NCBI RefSeq assembly: GCF_029852145.1
Contig: NC_079969.1
Coordinates: 3,720,001 to 3,784,000, forward strand
Reading direction: 5' to 3'
DNA: 64,000 nucleotides
DNA from: Microplitis mediator
Lineage: Eukaryota > Arthropoda > Insecta > Hymenoptera > Braconidae
Part shown: one piece after another, positions 23,282 through 34,377 of the stretch
How the letters are laid out: the number at the start of each line of letters is the position of its first letter
Numbering within the stretch: position 1 is the stretch's first letter
Made by a program: the position numbers and the translations under genes
The notes under the pieces: generated by a model
The model's input: only the letters and a program-made list of their open reading frames with translations
Told to the model about the DNA's origin: nothing
The model's database searches: none

Positions 23282-25062
23282 TCAATTTTTTGTTTTATCA
23301 ACTTGAAATTGAATAAATATGATCAAATAAGTTGCTATTGCGCCAAAAATCTGTGTAAGAATATAAAACGAATGTATGAAAATTATAAGGATTATTTTAT
23401 ATATATTATATATATTTAACCAGAATATAAGAAATAATTACCAACCATTCTTAAGACCGAACAATCAACTGGGATAATATTATAAGCAGTAAATTGAAAA
23501 TTTTGATGCAGCAATTCGAGTGAAAAAATTTTAAACTGAAAAGTTAACAATTTTTATAGTACTTAAAAAAAATAAATAAAAACTAGTCTGGGAAATTAAT
23601 ATTCACTTCATTTCTTATTTCTGGGCTCATTAAACATTCGTGTAAAATTTCTTGAATGATAATACCAGTCTTTTTTATCTGTAAAAAAATTACTAAATGT
23701 CAATAGTTACAACAAAAATTGCGACACGATTTCTGAATAGTGAGAGTTAACTAAAAAATCAAACTAATAACTATACTACTGTTTTCGAGCTCAATTTAAA
23801 AAATACTTGGCAAGAAACTGCTATTATAAAATCTTCGAATATAAGTTCGTATTTTTGAAAATATTTAGAAAACGTAGCGAATAACAGTTATTTGGTAAAT
23901 ATCGAAATTGCGATATTTCCGAATCTAACAATTCCGGATTTTGGCCTCAACTGTAGATTTTGGACTAATTTAGTCCTCATTTGTCAGTTTTTGTCAGATA
24001 AGTCTCAATTCAGATATCATATGATATCACGTGATCGGATAATCCGATTTAGACGCCTTTTGCAACAATCGGAAGCTTCTATCGAGTTTCCGACATTCGA
24101 AGACTAATCAAAATAAAATCAAAATCACTCACCTGTTTTTGAATTTCAGTTGCCATCATAGCAACAATCAATATTGAGAACAATGTCATCGAAATCCACG
24201 CATACTGACTCGCTCGTCGTAGAATCAAATTTGAAAACATATAATATTTGATAAAGGGTATTAACAAGTCATAAATGTATATAATTATACATGCAACACA
24301 GCGCGGTATAATGAACAGCATTCCAAAAGAATAGAAATTTGAAATTTTTGAACACAAGTCATACAGCTTCGCATGACAGCGTTTCAACGCAATTACTTCA
24401 ACAATATACTTCTTACGCACGCTAAATTTTCTGAGACTGCCACTTTGTAGGTGTGCATTTATGGAATGCTTCAATTTCAAAAACTTATTGTTGATGCTTT
24501 TGAATTTTTTTTCGATCATTGCCAATGCAATAGCATATTCGTTTGCGTGAAAACTCAATAGAATACTTTGGTAAATGTACAAGAAAAACGATGTGAAAAA
24601 TTGTTCGTTCAAAAATAGTTCACTAATAATGACACAAGTACAAAAAACTATGTTACCATAAAATATCCATGATAATTTGATTGTATCAGTATCTAATGTA
24701 TCCATGTCTCGCAATCGTTTTAAGGTGTAATCGACATCAAAAAACTGATTCGTCATTTTGATCAATTTCTGTTGTTGTACCGAGAACATAATAAACAATG
24801 TAATTATAACTATTGTTGAAAGATAGCTCAGCACTAATCCCAATAATCTTGAAAAGACCGTCTGCTTTTCTTTGTACAGGTCTCTGAATACATTGGGTAG
24901 GACATAAATATTTATGACAATTAGACCGAATATTAATATGAAATTGTAGTATTTCAAAATTTGAGTGTATTTGTAAGATAGTTTAGAATTTCCATGTTTG
25001 TCAATTTTAAATGGAGCAAATCCGATTAAAATGAAAAAAACTTGAATATTTCGTAGCATCAT
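23282..25062 (-). CDS. Gustatory receptor (7TM chemoreceptor), four exons
   Basis: Insect gustatory receptors are seven-transmembrane ligand-gated channels in chemosensory neurons. Exons: 25062-24133, 23678-23607, 23535-23446, 23350-23282, all joined at phase 0, giving 386 residues. Exon 1 carries about six hydrophobic segments and the family-like ALKRCHAKLYDLCSKISNFY. The short exons give IKKTGIIIQEILHECLMSPE, then KIFSLELLHQNFQFTAYNII, then the hallmark GAIATYLIIFIQF, matching the C-terminal TYhhhhhQF motif of the family. Acceptors are ACAG, TCAG and ACAG. The exon 3 donor (GTTGGT) is weak, the one doubtful junction. The exon sizes after exon 1 (72 and 90, then a short last exon) match those of the paralogue at 36046 on the other strand. 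The intron joining exon 1 is 454 bp. Ligand unknown. Confidence 0.9.
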
Positions 25063-25405
25063 AATTATAATTAATTTTGCTGATGAAAATTATGAAATTC
25101 TTCAGCTGAGAAAAGTTTTCGTTGTGATTCGTAAAAAATTATGAATAATGAGAATATTGCAATGAAGTCATAAATCTAATGTATACCGTCGATAATAAAA
25201 TATTTCCGCCATTTTTACATCATGTGATTACTTGGCTTGAATTATTGAATGATGGAAGAGCGATCAGATTTGTGATAACGATAACAAACTGTTTTGAGAT
25301 ATTGATTGCTCTGTTGTGAGTAATGAAAAAATGCAATTAATAGAGCTGCGTAATTTTCGTAAATTTTTGACGCATTGAAATAGGCAATCTATCATTTTGT
25401 ATGAT
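25063..25405. other. Gustatory receptor upstream region; no gene seen
   Basis: AT-rich DNA directly 5' of the minus-strand receptor. It should contain that gene's promoter, but I see no distinct core motif. Confidence 0.4.
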
Positions 25406-26640
25406 TCAAAAAAAAAGTATTCTTGTGTAAGAGCCTTGTCCAAGGCCCATAGTTACTAGTGTCTTCTTCTACGCATATGTCTTGCGCAAGATGGTGTAGC
25501 AAGGAACAGACTTAAAAACTGTGTATGATTTGCTCATGGTATTGTAGGCAAGAATATTGCAGATATTTCTAACATGGTGCAGCCAAAAGTATCTGACGCA
25601 TTTCTTGCGCAAGAAATCTGCGCATGGTTCTTCAAGATCTGCTCAAGACGCGCGTTACTTTCTATACTATTCCTTCCCCCACCAGTTTTAACTTGCGCAG
25701 ATCTTGAGCAAACCATGCGCAAGGTAGATTCCACATCTGGTGCCGATTTTCCCCTAGAATTAAATAATAACTTCACCAGAATTCTTGCGTAAGGCTGGCA
25801 TAAGACTTGCAATTCAAATCTGCCCGAATATCTGTAGCAAGACCCATAGGTGAGTGGCGCTAGAAACTATCGACCTTCCCATGTAACAATCTTATAGCAA
25901 TCGTGTCCAAATCTGGTCACCAGAACACTAATTCTCTACGTCTTTACATAACTATGAATCCTGCTGCAGACACTGGTACAAAGTTTCAAATTGCAAGTCT
26001 TGTCCGAGACTTAAAAAAAAACTTTGTTTTATGCTGTACTTGAAGAATTGGACAAGAATATTGAAGATATTTTGCTCAAGGTGCATTGGTACAGTGACTT
26101 GAGCTAATCTTGCACCAGAAATTGCTTGCATATACCAACGCATATCTTGCGCCAGATCTGCTCCAGAAGTGTCATTGCACTGTCTGTCTCATTTCTGTCT
26201 GTCACTTTTCCCCTCCATTGGCATACGATACAGGATCCTTGGGTAAAGTGACAGAGATAGAAGTCAGATATATAGAGTGTGATATGACACTTCTGGAGTA
26301 GATCTGGCGCAAAATGTGCGTTAGTGTCTGTAAGTAATTTCTGTTGCAAGACTCGCTCAAGATACGCCTAAGTAAATTTACTAACACATCTTGAGCAAGA
26401 CATCTTCAATGTTCTTTTGTACAATATCATGTGCAAGTCCTGCAGCAATCTTGTCTTAGAATCTCGCATTAATATCTTTTGACAAATTGATAGGTATATA
26501 AAGACGTAGACACCTAGGGTCTTTCCCAAGATACTTTCATAAAAATAGTACAAGATTACTACAAGATTGTCTTGTGTACGTCATCTTGAGCAAGTCTACG
26601 TAGTATCTATCAAAAGATTCTTGTGATCAGTGCTTTGACC
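25406..26640. repeat. Palindromic field of CTTGCGCAAGA-like words
   Basis: About 1.2 kb rich in TCTTGCGCAAGAT, TCTTGAGCAAG and GCGCCAGATCTG words. One clean inverted repeat pairs TTGCGCCAGATCTGCTCCAG (from about 26149) with its mirror ending near 26313, 28 of 29 positions around a loop of about 105 bp. Another pairs AAGATCTGCTCAAG (about 25636) with CTTGCGCAGATCTTGAGC (about 25693). Words vary enough to look like an old, repeatedly rearranged foldback element. Open frames on both strands are by-products. Confidence 0.6.
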
Positions 26641-27441
26641 AGCAACTTATGATGAGAATCATTACGTGGGTTGAGAGCAGGCTTGTGCAAACCTTGAAAA
26701 AACTTATGTATAGGTTATCATTTAAAAATATACTCACTATCGTTCTAATATACACTTCAATTGATATTTTTTTTATAATTTACGCATCAAAAATACCAAA
26801 TACTGCCGATAGTTTCATTGTAACTTAAACTATTTATCGTTATAAGGAAACATTTACAATACATTAATTTTTTTCCTCGCCTTAGAATACACTTTATAGT
26901 CATGAAATACTCATTCAAGTTAATTACTATTGATAAGACCATACTAATTGATTTATTATCTACTATCACTGTTTACGAAACTTGAGCACAAGAAGTAACT
27001 CTGCCTCATTCAAAAAAATATAAAAATAAATAATTGCTATTGTAAAATAAATCGTGAAAATTATTTCCTATTAATCTGCTATTTTCTATAAAAAAAAATC
27101 GTGATGTCATAAGCCAATGATAAGCCGCAAGGTCTATAGTTAGCGTTTTAAAAAAATAACTTTAGTCGTAGACAAGTAAATAAATAAATAAATATAGATA
27201 TACACGTTTATATAAATATATATACATATATACATATATATTAGTCATCGATAATTATTTTTGAAAGTATTTGTTACCTCAACGTGTATTATCTGAAGCC
27301 ATTATTTGGACTCGATATTTAACGGCAGTGGTATTTTAAAAATATTTAACAAAGTTAGTAACAGCAATGCAAGTAATAAAGTGACATCGAAAACGAACGA
27401 TAGTAAATGTTATCATATTAAGTTTGCTTTGTATTTTTAAA
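26641..27441. other. Upstream region of BTB gene; no gene seen
   Basis: AT-rich intergenic DNA with a TA/CA microsatellite at 27200-27240. Presumably includes the promoter and 5' untranslated region of the MATH/BTB gene. Confidence 0.4.
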
Positions 27442-28383
27442 ATGAGTTATGAAGATAATTCAAGTGTACGTGAAACTTTTACATGGTGCTCTGTTCCGTA
27501 CAAACAAAATGACGTAGTATACTCGGATTTTTTTACCATTAAAAATCATGGCAATGTAAAGTTTCGTATAAAAGCACATCGCGCTAAATACTCGAACAAT
27601 TATTATGTACTACACATTCAAGTACAGCAAATAAGCCAATATAAATATGCTAAGGCAGATGTAACGATAACAATTAATAATTTATCGTTCACGTACAAAA
27701 CTTCATGTTGGACGGATTACACACGTGTTTTTTGTTTTTGTGAGTCTAATTATAATGATAAATCAGACATTAAATGTGATATTACGTGGTATGGTTTCAT
27801 TAAGTCGGAAGTAGCGAAACGTCATATTTTGACGTTGGATAGCCTGGTTTGGCTTACACCCAGATATTTGTTTTCCTCGATCAGAAGTGACGTCACGTTA
27901 CGTATTGGGTACAAATTATTGTATGCGCACAAAGTGATACTGTCGGAATTCAGTCCCATTATTTGCGCAATGGTCAAAGCGGATCCAAAAACCGCAAGTG
28001 CACGGTCACAAGAAATTAGCATACCCGATGTCGAATTCGCTATAATGACTGATATATTGAGGTATATGTATACTGGAAAATTAACTCATAAAATAGACAA
28101 CCAACGAATTGCTAAAGTTCTTGTTGCAGCGGACAAATATCAGATTGAAATGTTGAAAAAATATTGCAGCGATAAGTTATGTCGCAATTTAAAGATCAAC
28201 AATGTTATATCTATTTTAAACATTACGTCTGAATGCAATACGCCGGAGTTTCACGAACGGACCATGAAGTTTTTGGTTGATCATATTAAATATTTTGATG
28301 TATTGGTTGTAATGGACATTGCGAAAAAAACTAAATCGTATTATAAATACTTCGTTAAAGCGTTTGAGGAAAACAAGAATTGA
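27442..28383 (+). CDS. MATH/BTB (speckle-type POZ-like) protein, intronless
   Basis: Proteins of this class act as substrate adaptors of cullin-3 ubiquitin ligases: the MATH part binds substrate and the BTB part binds Cul3 and dimerises. From the ATG at 27442 (context AAAATGAG) the product is 313 residues. Residues about 1-130 form a divergent MATH-like region (FTWCSVPY, VKFRIKAHRAKYSNNYYVL). The BTB domain spans about 145-250 (SDVTLRIGYKLLYAHKVIL, EFSPIICAM, DILRYMYTGKL, AADKYQIEMLKKYCSDKL). A 3-box/BACK-like helical tail follows (INNVISILNITSECN). All BTB landmarks are present. No nuclear-localisation tail is seen, so nuclear speckle targeting as in SPOP is doubtful. The single-exon form fits the retroposed or expanded TDPOZ-like families common in arthropods. 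A polyadenylation-like AAATAAAT follows at about 28488. Confidence 0.9.
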   Translation: MSYEDNSSVRETFTWCSVPYKQNDVVYSDFFTIKNHGNVKFRIKAHRAKYSNNYYVLHIQVQQISQYKYAKADVTITINNLSFTYKTSCWTDYTRVFCFCESNYNDKSDIKCDITWYGFIKSEVAKRHILTLDSLVWLTPRYLFSSIRSDVTLRIGYKLLYAHKVILSEFSPIICAMVKADPKTASARSQEISIPDVEFAIMTDILRYMYTGKLTHKIDNQRIAKVLVAADKYQIEMLKKYCSDKLCRNLKINNVISILNITSECNTPEFHERTMKFLVDHIKYFDVLVVMDIAKKTKSYYKYFVKAFEENKN

Positions 28384-28691
28384 TGTAATGATGTAAGAGT
28401 GTCTTGTATCATGTTTTATTGTAAATTATTTTATATTAATAATGACAATCAGCTAATGACAGTAATTTTTATTATTTTAAAGCAGTTAAATAAATTTTGT
28501 TATCAGTTTGATTTTTGTTTTATTACTTGACAACGTCCTATTACTTCTGCATGGCTGCCCCAGTCAAGATATTAAACTTACGTCAGCTTATTAGCTTCTC
28601 AATTTGATAACTCGTTAATAAGTATCGCTGAAATAAATAATTGATACACTTCATTTATGCTCGAATAAATTATTTTTGTCGGTTAATTATA

Positions 28692-29065
28692 CACTGTAAA
28701 AAATCACCGGGGTAAATCCAAGCGGTGTAGGTGTTAAAATTGGCGGTGTTAAATTTCAACACCGAAAGCGGTGTGAAAATAATACCGCCGCCGATGTAAA
28801 TATTCTTTAACGGTGTTAAAATATTTTACTTTGGGAATGTGTGCATATGTGTGTGTGTGCGCGTGTTTGAGTGCGTGTGTGTGTGTGTGTCAAGATATTT
28901 TTTGCGTTTTATAAGCTTCCTAAAATTAATACTCTGAGCGGACGCAGTTAACCCCGGTTTAACACCGGTATTTTAACACCGCTGAATTACGCCTTCTACA
29001 CCAGTGTAATTTGATTTTACCACCGCACGGAGTTAAAATGAGTCCATTTTTAACACCGCTTTGAT
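28692..29065. mobile_element. CACTG-type GGTGTTAAA element, truncated
   Basis: Begins CACTGTAAAAAATCACCGGG after TA. It is the reverse complement of the right half of the element at 60770, including the same internal TG/CA dinucleotide run (28838-28893) and the AACACCG words. The far end breaks off at ACACCGCTTTGATTGG without a CAGTG terminus. Non-coding. Confidence 0.75.
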
Positions 29066-29079
29066 TGGATAAAAATGAC

Positions 29080-29310
29080 CCTGATAGCAAACTGGTGACA
29101 ATTTACTGCCGCAATCTGTCACCAAATTGGCTGCAAAAATTGACATTGCCGTAAGTTGATGGCAACTTTCTGAGAAATTGGGTAGCAAAAATTAGCATCC
29201 CATTAGTTGATGGAAAATTGTCACTTTTCCTAGAAAATTGGCGACAGGTTGCGGCAGTAAATTCACGCCAACTTTCTGAGAAACTTGTAGTCAACAGTTA
29301 CAAAAGCTGC
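29080..29310. repeat. Imperfect foldback of TTGGTGACA/GCCAACTTTCTGAG units
   Basis: CCCTGATAGCAAACTGGTGA opens an AT-poor palindromic block. ATTTACTGCCGCAATCTGTC is mirrored by GACAGGTTGCGGCAGTAAAT, and GCAACTTTCTGAGAAA is directly repeated. The right terminus is not clear. The first bases resemble the CCCTGATT end family. Confidence 0.5.
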
Positions 29311-29617
29311 AAGTTATCAATTTGACCGCCGAGTGCGTAGTCGTAATAATTCAAATTTCCCGGTTAAAAATTTTAAAAGACTACATTTGAAAGAACGATT
29401 TTCAAAAATGTGGCTGAAAACACTAGCTTTGTAACTTCTTCTAAAATTTGCAATTTCGCTAGCGAGGTTAAAAAAAGATACCATTAATTTTAAGCATATA
29501 ATTTATTTCGTTGATAATAAAAACAATTTTTTGTCTACTTTGATCTTAATTTAAATTTTTACGGATCTAAAATTTATTTGTGCTTATAAAGATATCGAAT
29601 TTATTATAACGTTTGAC

Positions 29618-32600
29618 TTATTCCCGAGGAGGATCATAGACAAGTGGTTGTTCATAATTTTCTTTGTACTTATTCAACTGATCATCAGTTATAGTCGTCT
29701 TTATGTTGTTCGATCCATCGGAAGTACCAATTTTAAAACTCAAAAATCCTCCAGATCCTTCGTAACCTCTATGAATAAGACCGATTTGGTTAATAGATGA
29801 AGGTATCTTGCTTTCGACTTTTTGAATATCAATCAGAGGAATCGTAGTCTGACTGGCATCTTTCTGCATTTCTGACGCTTGAAAACTTACGAACGTGTTC
29901 GGAGTCGAGTCAAGATTATTGATTCTGTATTTGGTTGGATTATCCAATCCCGGTAGGGTTAATTCTTTTCTGTAAGAAATTAAAAAACAAGCAGGTTGTT
30001 GAAGAAATGCTTAAGTATTCATCCTATAGCGCAGTTCGATAGTAACCCCAGTGGATCCAAATTTCGGTAATTACTCGGTAAGAAATGCATGACGTTCAAC
30101 ACCATGCTGGTATGGTCTCAAGACAGATACTAAAATAGTATGTGAAATATTCTAAGACAGTATTGTAACGAGTCCCAGAAATATGGCGTTATTTACTATA
30201 CTGTATAGTACTGGAGCTATTGTATTGCTCACACGTATGCATAGCAGGCACGGCGAAACAGCATGGTCCTGAGAGCCATACTGCAATGCCGAGGGCACAA
30301 TGCTACTAGTTTTTCCCGCCATAATTTCTGGCGTATCAATCAATGTATACTATCGTATTACCACCAAAACTATGTAGATGTCGTTAGACTAGGTTTATCT
30401 GCCAGAAGCAATGTGGATACGGCAATGCAGTAAGGGCCTGACGGCCATACTGACATTGCGGCGTCCACGCCAATTATCGCCAATGTTACTATTCCCGCAA
30501 TGGTTGAATCATCTATGCACACAATTTTATAACCTATAAAAATCTTCGATACCATACAGTATGGCGTTCGAGCCCATACTGGCATAGTGGTATCCGCAAA
30601 ATATTTCTTACCGTGTACCGTAATTCGGATTCGCCAGGGGATCGTCTGTTACCTGTCTCGGCTATAGTCGTCCGAAGGCTCTATCGCGTCTTTTGGGAGT
30701 ATCCAATAAGACATGTCTCCATCATTTGGGTTCAACTGACCGGTTTCATAATCATATGGCGTAACTTGAACTTCTATTTGAAGTGGACTCAAATATCGAC
30801 CATGATGATCAACTTTGTCAGGAAGTTCATGAGAAAATTTCACACCCGTAATGACAGTATCGATAGGAGCAGAGATATCGTCTAAGTTGATAGATTTTTG
30901 CTTATTCCATAGAACAGAATAATTTTGATTTACATTCGAATGTGGATTATTATCTATAGAACTGTTATATAATTTTTCTGTAAAATACGGAGTATTTTCT
31001 ATGGGCACCCATTCATTACTTGCAGTTTCTATTGCATTTAGTCCCAAAAGTTTGCCTTGTTTTATTTGGACGTGTATAATGTTATCTTGTTGAAGAAATC
31101 GAATGCCCGTTACGACTCTGATTAATAAAGTATTTAAATTAATGGTGTTATTCAAAACGTGATTGGTTAATATTTTGTAAGTAAAGTAGTCACTTATTTT
31201 CAGAAACATCTGATTGCTGCGGCACTAAGCTTACAGCACGAATAGCATTGTTGAATACAATCGAATCTTGTATACATGTGCAGGTACAAATATCACATTT
31301 AGACAGTCGCAACCTTGAATCATCGACGTGCTTTTCTGTACCCGAACAATTAGACTTTGGTCCGAAGAATAAGTCATTAGATTCAATCCATTGATAACGT
31401 CTTGGAGACTCATCTTCTGACTAAATAGTATTTTCACCAACGGATTAATATTAGAATGTTATAGTAGTGGACTAATAGTAATTTAGTTTTCAGCTTTGAA
31501 AGTAATTGACTTTCCTGATTGAAAACTCCGATTGAAACCAATGAATTCCGATTGAAAGTCTATCGGATTTCAATCGGAATTCAGCGGTTTCAATCGGAGT
31601 TTTTAATCAGGGTTATGGACGATAAAATAAAAATTATTAACAAGAAATACATCGTGATTTTAATTTTTAGGACATTTATCATTGGAAAATTAAAGAATTC
31701 CGGGTAAAAAAGTTTCAAACCAAAAAAGTAATGAAATCTTTCCTCCGCCGAAAAGTGGCCGACAAAAAGCTCAAGTAGTGAACACAAAATTTTCTATTTT
31801 ATATTGAGTTTCTAGAAATTTTTCTTTTTATAATTTCGGTAAAAAGGAACTATTGTCAAAAATCGACCGAATCAATTTATCGGCCAATTTCCAGCCCGTT
31901 TATTAAGAATAATAAAATTTCAGCGTATTTTCGGCCTTTTCTAAAAAAATTCTATGACTTATGCATAATTTCAGCCAAATTTAGGTCTCTTTGAATAAAC
32001 TTCTATAGTTTCAGCGTGATTTCGGCCAAATATTTTTACCCGGGATTGTAAAACTAACGGATATAAATGAGTTAGCTTATAAAGATAATCAGATGTTATA
32101 TTTATGACTGATTTCAACTTGTTAATAACTTTAAGTAATTTGCCGAAAATTTTCTGCAGTGTGTATATTGTTCAAATTTAATAAAACGTACTGAAAATTC
32201 ACATAGCTTTACGGATCCAATTTTCCCACATTGATACAACTTTCCGAAGCATGGTTTCTCAGGGGTATAGAGGGTTTCACTGTGACGAACAGTGCCGTTT
32301 TCTCTGTCAATATCTTCACAACTATTGCGACAATTATTTTCTTCAAATCCTTCTCTTTCGTCAATCACTATTTCCTGAATAAAGTTTTCTAATTCTTCGT
32401 ACGTTACTCCTAGTGGAATAGGTACTGGTTTTGTGAATAATGAATGTTTCATTGTTAATAATAAGTATCGGTATTTATTACCTCGGATATGTTCTGGTGG
32501 ATCAGTTGGTACAACCAAAAGATTGCGTTGAATAGCATCTGATGTTGCTAGTAAATACTCTTCTGATCTTAGTACAAGTTGTGCTGAAGCTTCATTGATT

Positions 32601-33965
32601 TCGATGGTAACATTTTCTGAGAAAAATGAAAAATCAAGAAGTAACTAACATTAGAGTCATGTGGGGCAAGTGTGCAATGTAGGTAAGTGTGCGCACTTGG
32701 CCCACATGAGTCTATAGATAGAAAATAAGTTCAATAAAAGTCGGATTTGAAAAAGAAAGAAAATCATTATTACGATTCCTATTATTTTGAATAATATTCC
32801 TCTACTTACGATTCTCATACGCATTCAATAGTTCATAAGCCATCACAGTCACGACAAATCCTCTGATTTCAGTAATTACCATAACCTTATTGATTAAGAA
32901 TAAAAGTTCATTTAAGGAAACATCTACTAAATTTTCCAAATCTTGATCCTCGCTTTCCTAACAACGTTATTAGTTTACATGAGTGATTTTGAACACAGCT
33001 TGTAGTACTATGGTGTCATAGTAAAGCTGGACCATTTTGGCCACCCTGGGGGAAATTTTTCGGACTTTTCTCTGAATAACTCTGAAAAAGTCTTAAGAAC
33101 TTTGAAAAAGTCTTTAGAATTCTAGAACTGATTTTTTCAGAGAAAATTTCGAAAAATTTCCACTAGGGCACTTAATAGAGCTTGAAATACACACATGCGA
33201 AAATTACCCTGTCCAAAAGTTCTTATAGAATCCACTCAAATGGGTCAAAAACCGCACAGGAACCAATGCGTCTATTGGTTACTGTAACCATTGAAAATTT
33301 TACTACGGCCATAGCACTTTTTGCATGTTTATTTCAATTTCTATTGGGTGGCCAATATGGTCCGACTTTACTATGACACCATAGCATTCCAAACGAGAAT
33401 AAATAAACATAATAATCTAATTGCTTACATTAATTTGATTAATCAATTTGTCTTGAAGACTGGGGTCGCCATCAATGGAAACAAAAATTCGATGCATGTT
33501 ATCAAGATTACTCGGTAAATTTACCGCTTCAAAATACGTTATTTTCGAGATGAAATCATCTTTAGCTTTGTCGAAGTCAAAATTACTACTGTCTTCCAGG
33601 TAGGAGATAAATTTTTGGTACAAATCGTCAATCAGGTCTATGTTGGATTCAAAAGCTTTCAATGCATCTCCAAAATCTCCTTCCAGCGGTATATTGTGTA
33701 AAGACATTGTTTGAGCAGAAACAAGATCATCTTGGGGTATAGTCAAAGTTGATATTTGTTGGCGAACTTTGTTCATTTGATCGATTATCGATTGTAATTT
33801 TGTATTCACATCATGCGACGAATTCAGTACTTCTAAGCTCGATGAAGTCACGGTATTGGTAAAGGAAATTATTTCTTGAATATCGTTTACTGATACCGCA
33901 TCGATCGAATAGATTCGAGTAATCGTTACAAAAAATATATAAGAATTCACCATAAATTTAAACAT
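29618..33965 (-). CDS. Secreted DUF4803-like protein, six exons
   Basis: Rebuilt model: exons 33965-33429, 32957-32810, 32616-32192, 31420-31194, 31117-30653, 29969-29618. Junction phases are 0, 1, 0, 2, 2, and all five introns are GT-AG, giving 717 residues. Residues 1-21 (MFKFMVNSYIFFVTITRIYS) form a signal peptide. A helical region follows, then a cysteine-bearing block (CGKIGSVKLCEF, RYQWIESNDLFFGPKSNC, CDICTCTC), then a beta-rich C-terminal part (VVTGIRFLQQDNIIHVQIKQ, VITGVKFSHE, LQIEVQVTPYDYETGQL, DIQKVES, GYEGSGGFLSFKI). This architecture resembles, by recall, the insect family of unknown function DUF4803. That assignment is inference, and the biochemical role is unknown. All four introns over 100 bp contain an inverted-repeat element; the fourth is only 76 bp. 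Confidence 0.85.
30074..30615. mobile_element. CACGGTAAG TIR element, copy A (intron 5 of DUF4803-like gene)
   Basis: Plus-strand ends are CTCGGTAAGAAATGCATG on the left and ATATTTCTTACCGTG on the right, flanked by TA on both sides. It is 542 bp, non-coding, and nearly identical to the uninterrupted parts of the element at 37058, in the opposite genomic orientation. Both copies have the same orientation relative to their host gene. The ends contain GGTAAG, a consensus splice-donor core. Confidence 0.85.
31513..31612. mobile_element. Minimal TCCTGATT foldback (intron 3)
   Basis: 100-bp perfect-style foldback: TCCTGATTGAAAACTCCGAT on the left mirrors ATCGGAGTTTTTAATCAGGG on the right. The inside is built of GATTGAAAC/GTTTCAATC words. 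Flanks are TT and TT. It lies in intron 3 of the DUF4803-like gene and is the shortest member of the CCCTGATT end group. Confidence 0.85.
31700..32044. mobile_element. CCGGGTAAAAA TIR element (intron 3)
   Basis: Left end CCGGGTAAAAAAGTTTC, right end CCAAATATTTTTACCCGGG. The interior has repeated TTTCAGCGTGATTTCGGCC-like words. It lies 87 bp from the foldback at 31513, within the same intron. The flanks read ATT and ATT, so the target duplication may be 2-3 bp, depending on whether a terminal C was lost. Confidence 0.65.
32653..32713. repeat. 61-bp hairpin (intron 2)
   Basis: AGAGTCATGTGGGGCAAGTG is mirrored by CACTTGGCCCACATGAGTCT across a short spacer containing GTAAGTGTGC. It lies inside intron 2 of the DUF4803-like gene and may be a minimal foldback element. 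Confidence 0.6.
33008..33384. mobile_element. TIR element CTATGGTGTCATAG (intron 1)
   Basis: A terminal inverted repeat of about 38 bp: CTATGGTGTCATAGTAAAGC on the left mirrors CTTTACTATGACACCATAG on the right, continuing into GGCCACCC/GGGTGGCC. The 377-bp element occupies most of the 471-bp intron 1 of the DUF4803-like gene, leaving about 45-50 bp on either side. Target duplication not resolved. Confidence 0.8.
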
Positions 33966-34377
33966 TTTGTTTTTTTAAGAATTATAATACTTTAGAGTTT
34001 TTATGAAAACGCAATAACTGATAACTTTCTGCAGTAAAACTGTACAGTTGCATGTATTTGAAACTCAAATAATCAATAATTACGGGTAGATAAAGTAGTC
34101 ACGAAACTTTAATATGAGGGAATAATATCAAAGTAATTATTGTAGAAAACGATAACTAAAACTATAATAAGTCACTAAAAGTCAGTGGTTCAGAAATGCT
34201 TATAATAACAAAGAAATTTATAAAATATAATTTTTCGTTCGCTTCTATGCGCTAGCGGTCTTGCAGAAGACTTTTCTGATATCAGGAAATTCTATGGGTC
34301 CCATAGAAAATCTAGACCAAGGGCTCGGTATCCCCTGTGGTGACCTCTTGAACCAGGGGCTTGGGACCAATACATTA
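33966..34377. other. Upstream of DUF4803-like gene; no gene seen
   Basis: The first 250 bases are the expected promoter and 5' leader region of the minus-strand gene. 34245-34375 contains palindromic fragments (TATGGGTCCCATAG; CCCCTGTGG with CCAGGGG) from an unassigned repeat. Confidence 0.4.

Noticed and set aside
24079..24132. C-terminal extension of the receptor first exon (after TEIQKQ)
   Set aside because: It lies beyond a strong GTGAGT donor and replaces the conserved C-terminal motif found in downstream exons.
25534..26553. Cluster of 60-90-residue frames on both strands
   Set aside because: Generated by palindromic CTTGCGCAAG-like repeats; no ATG context, motif or splice support.
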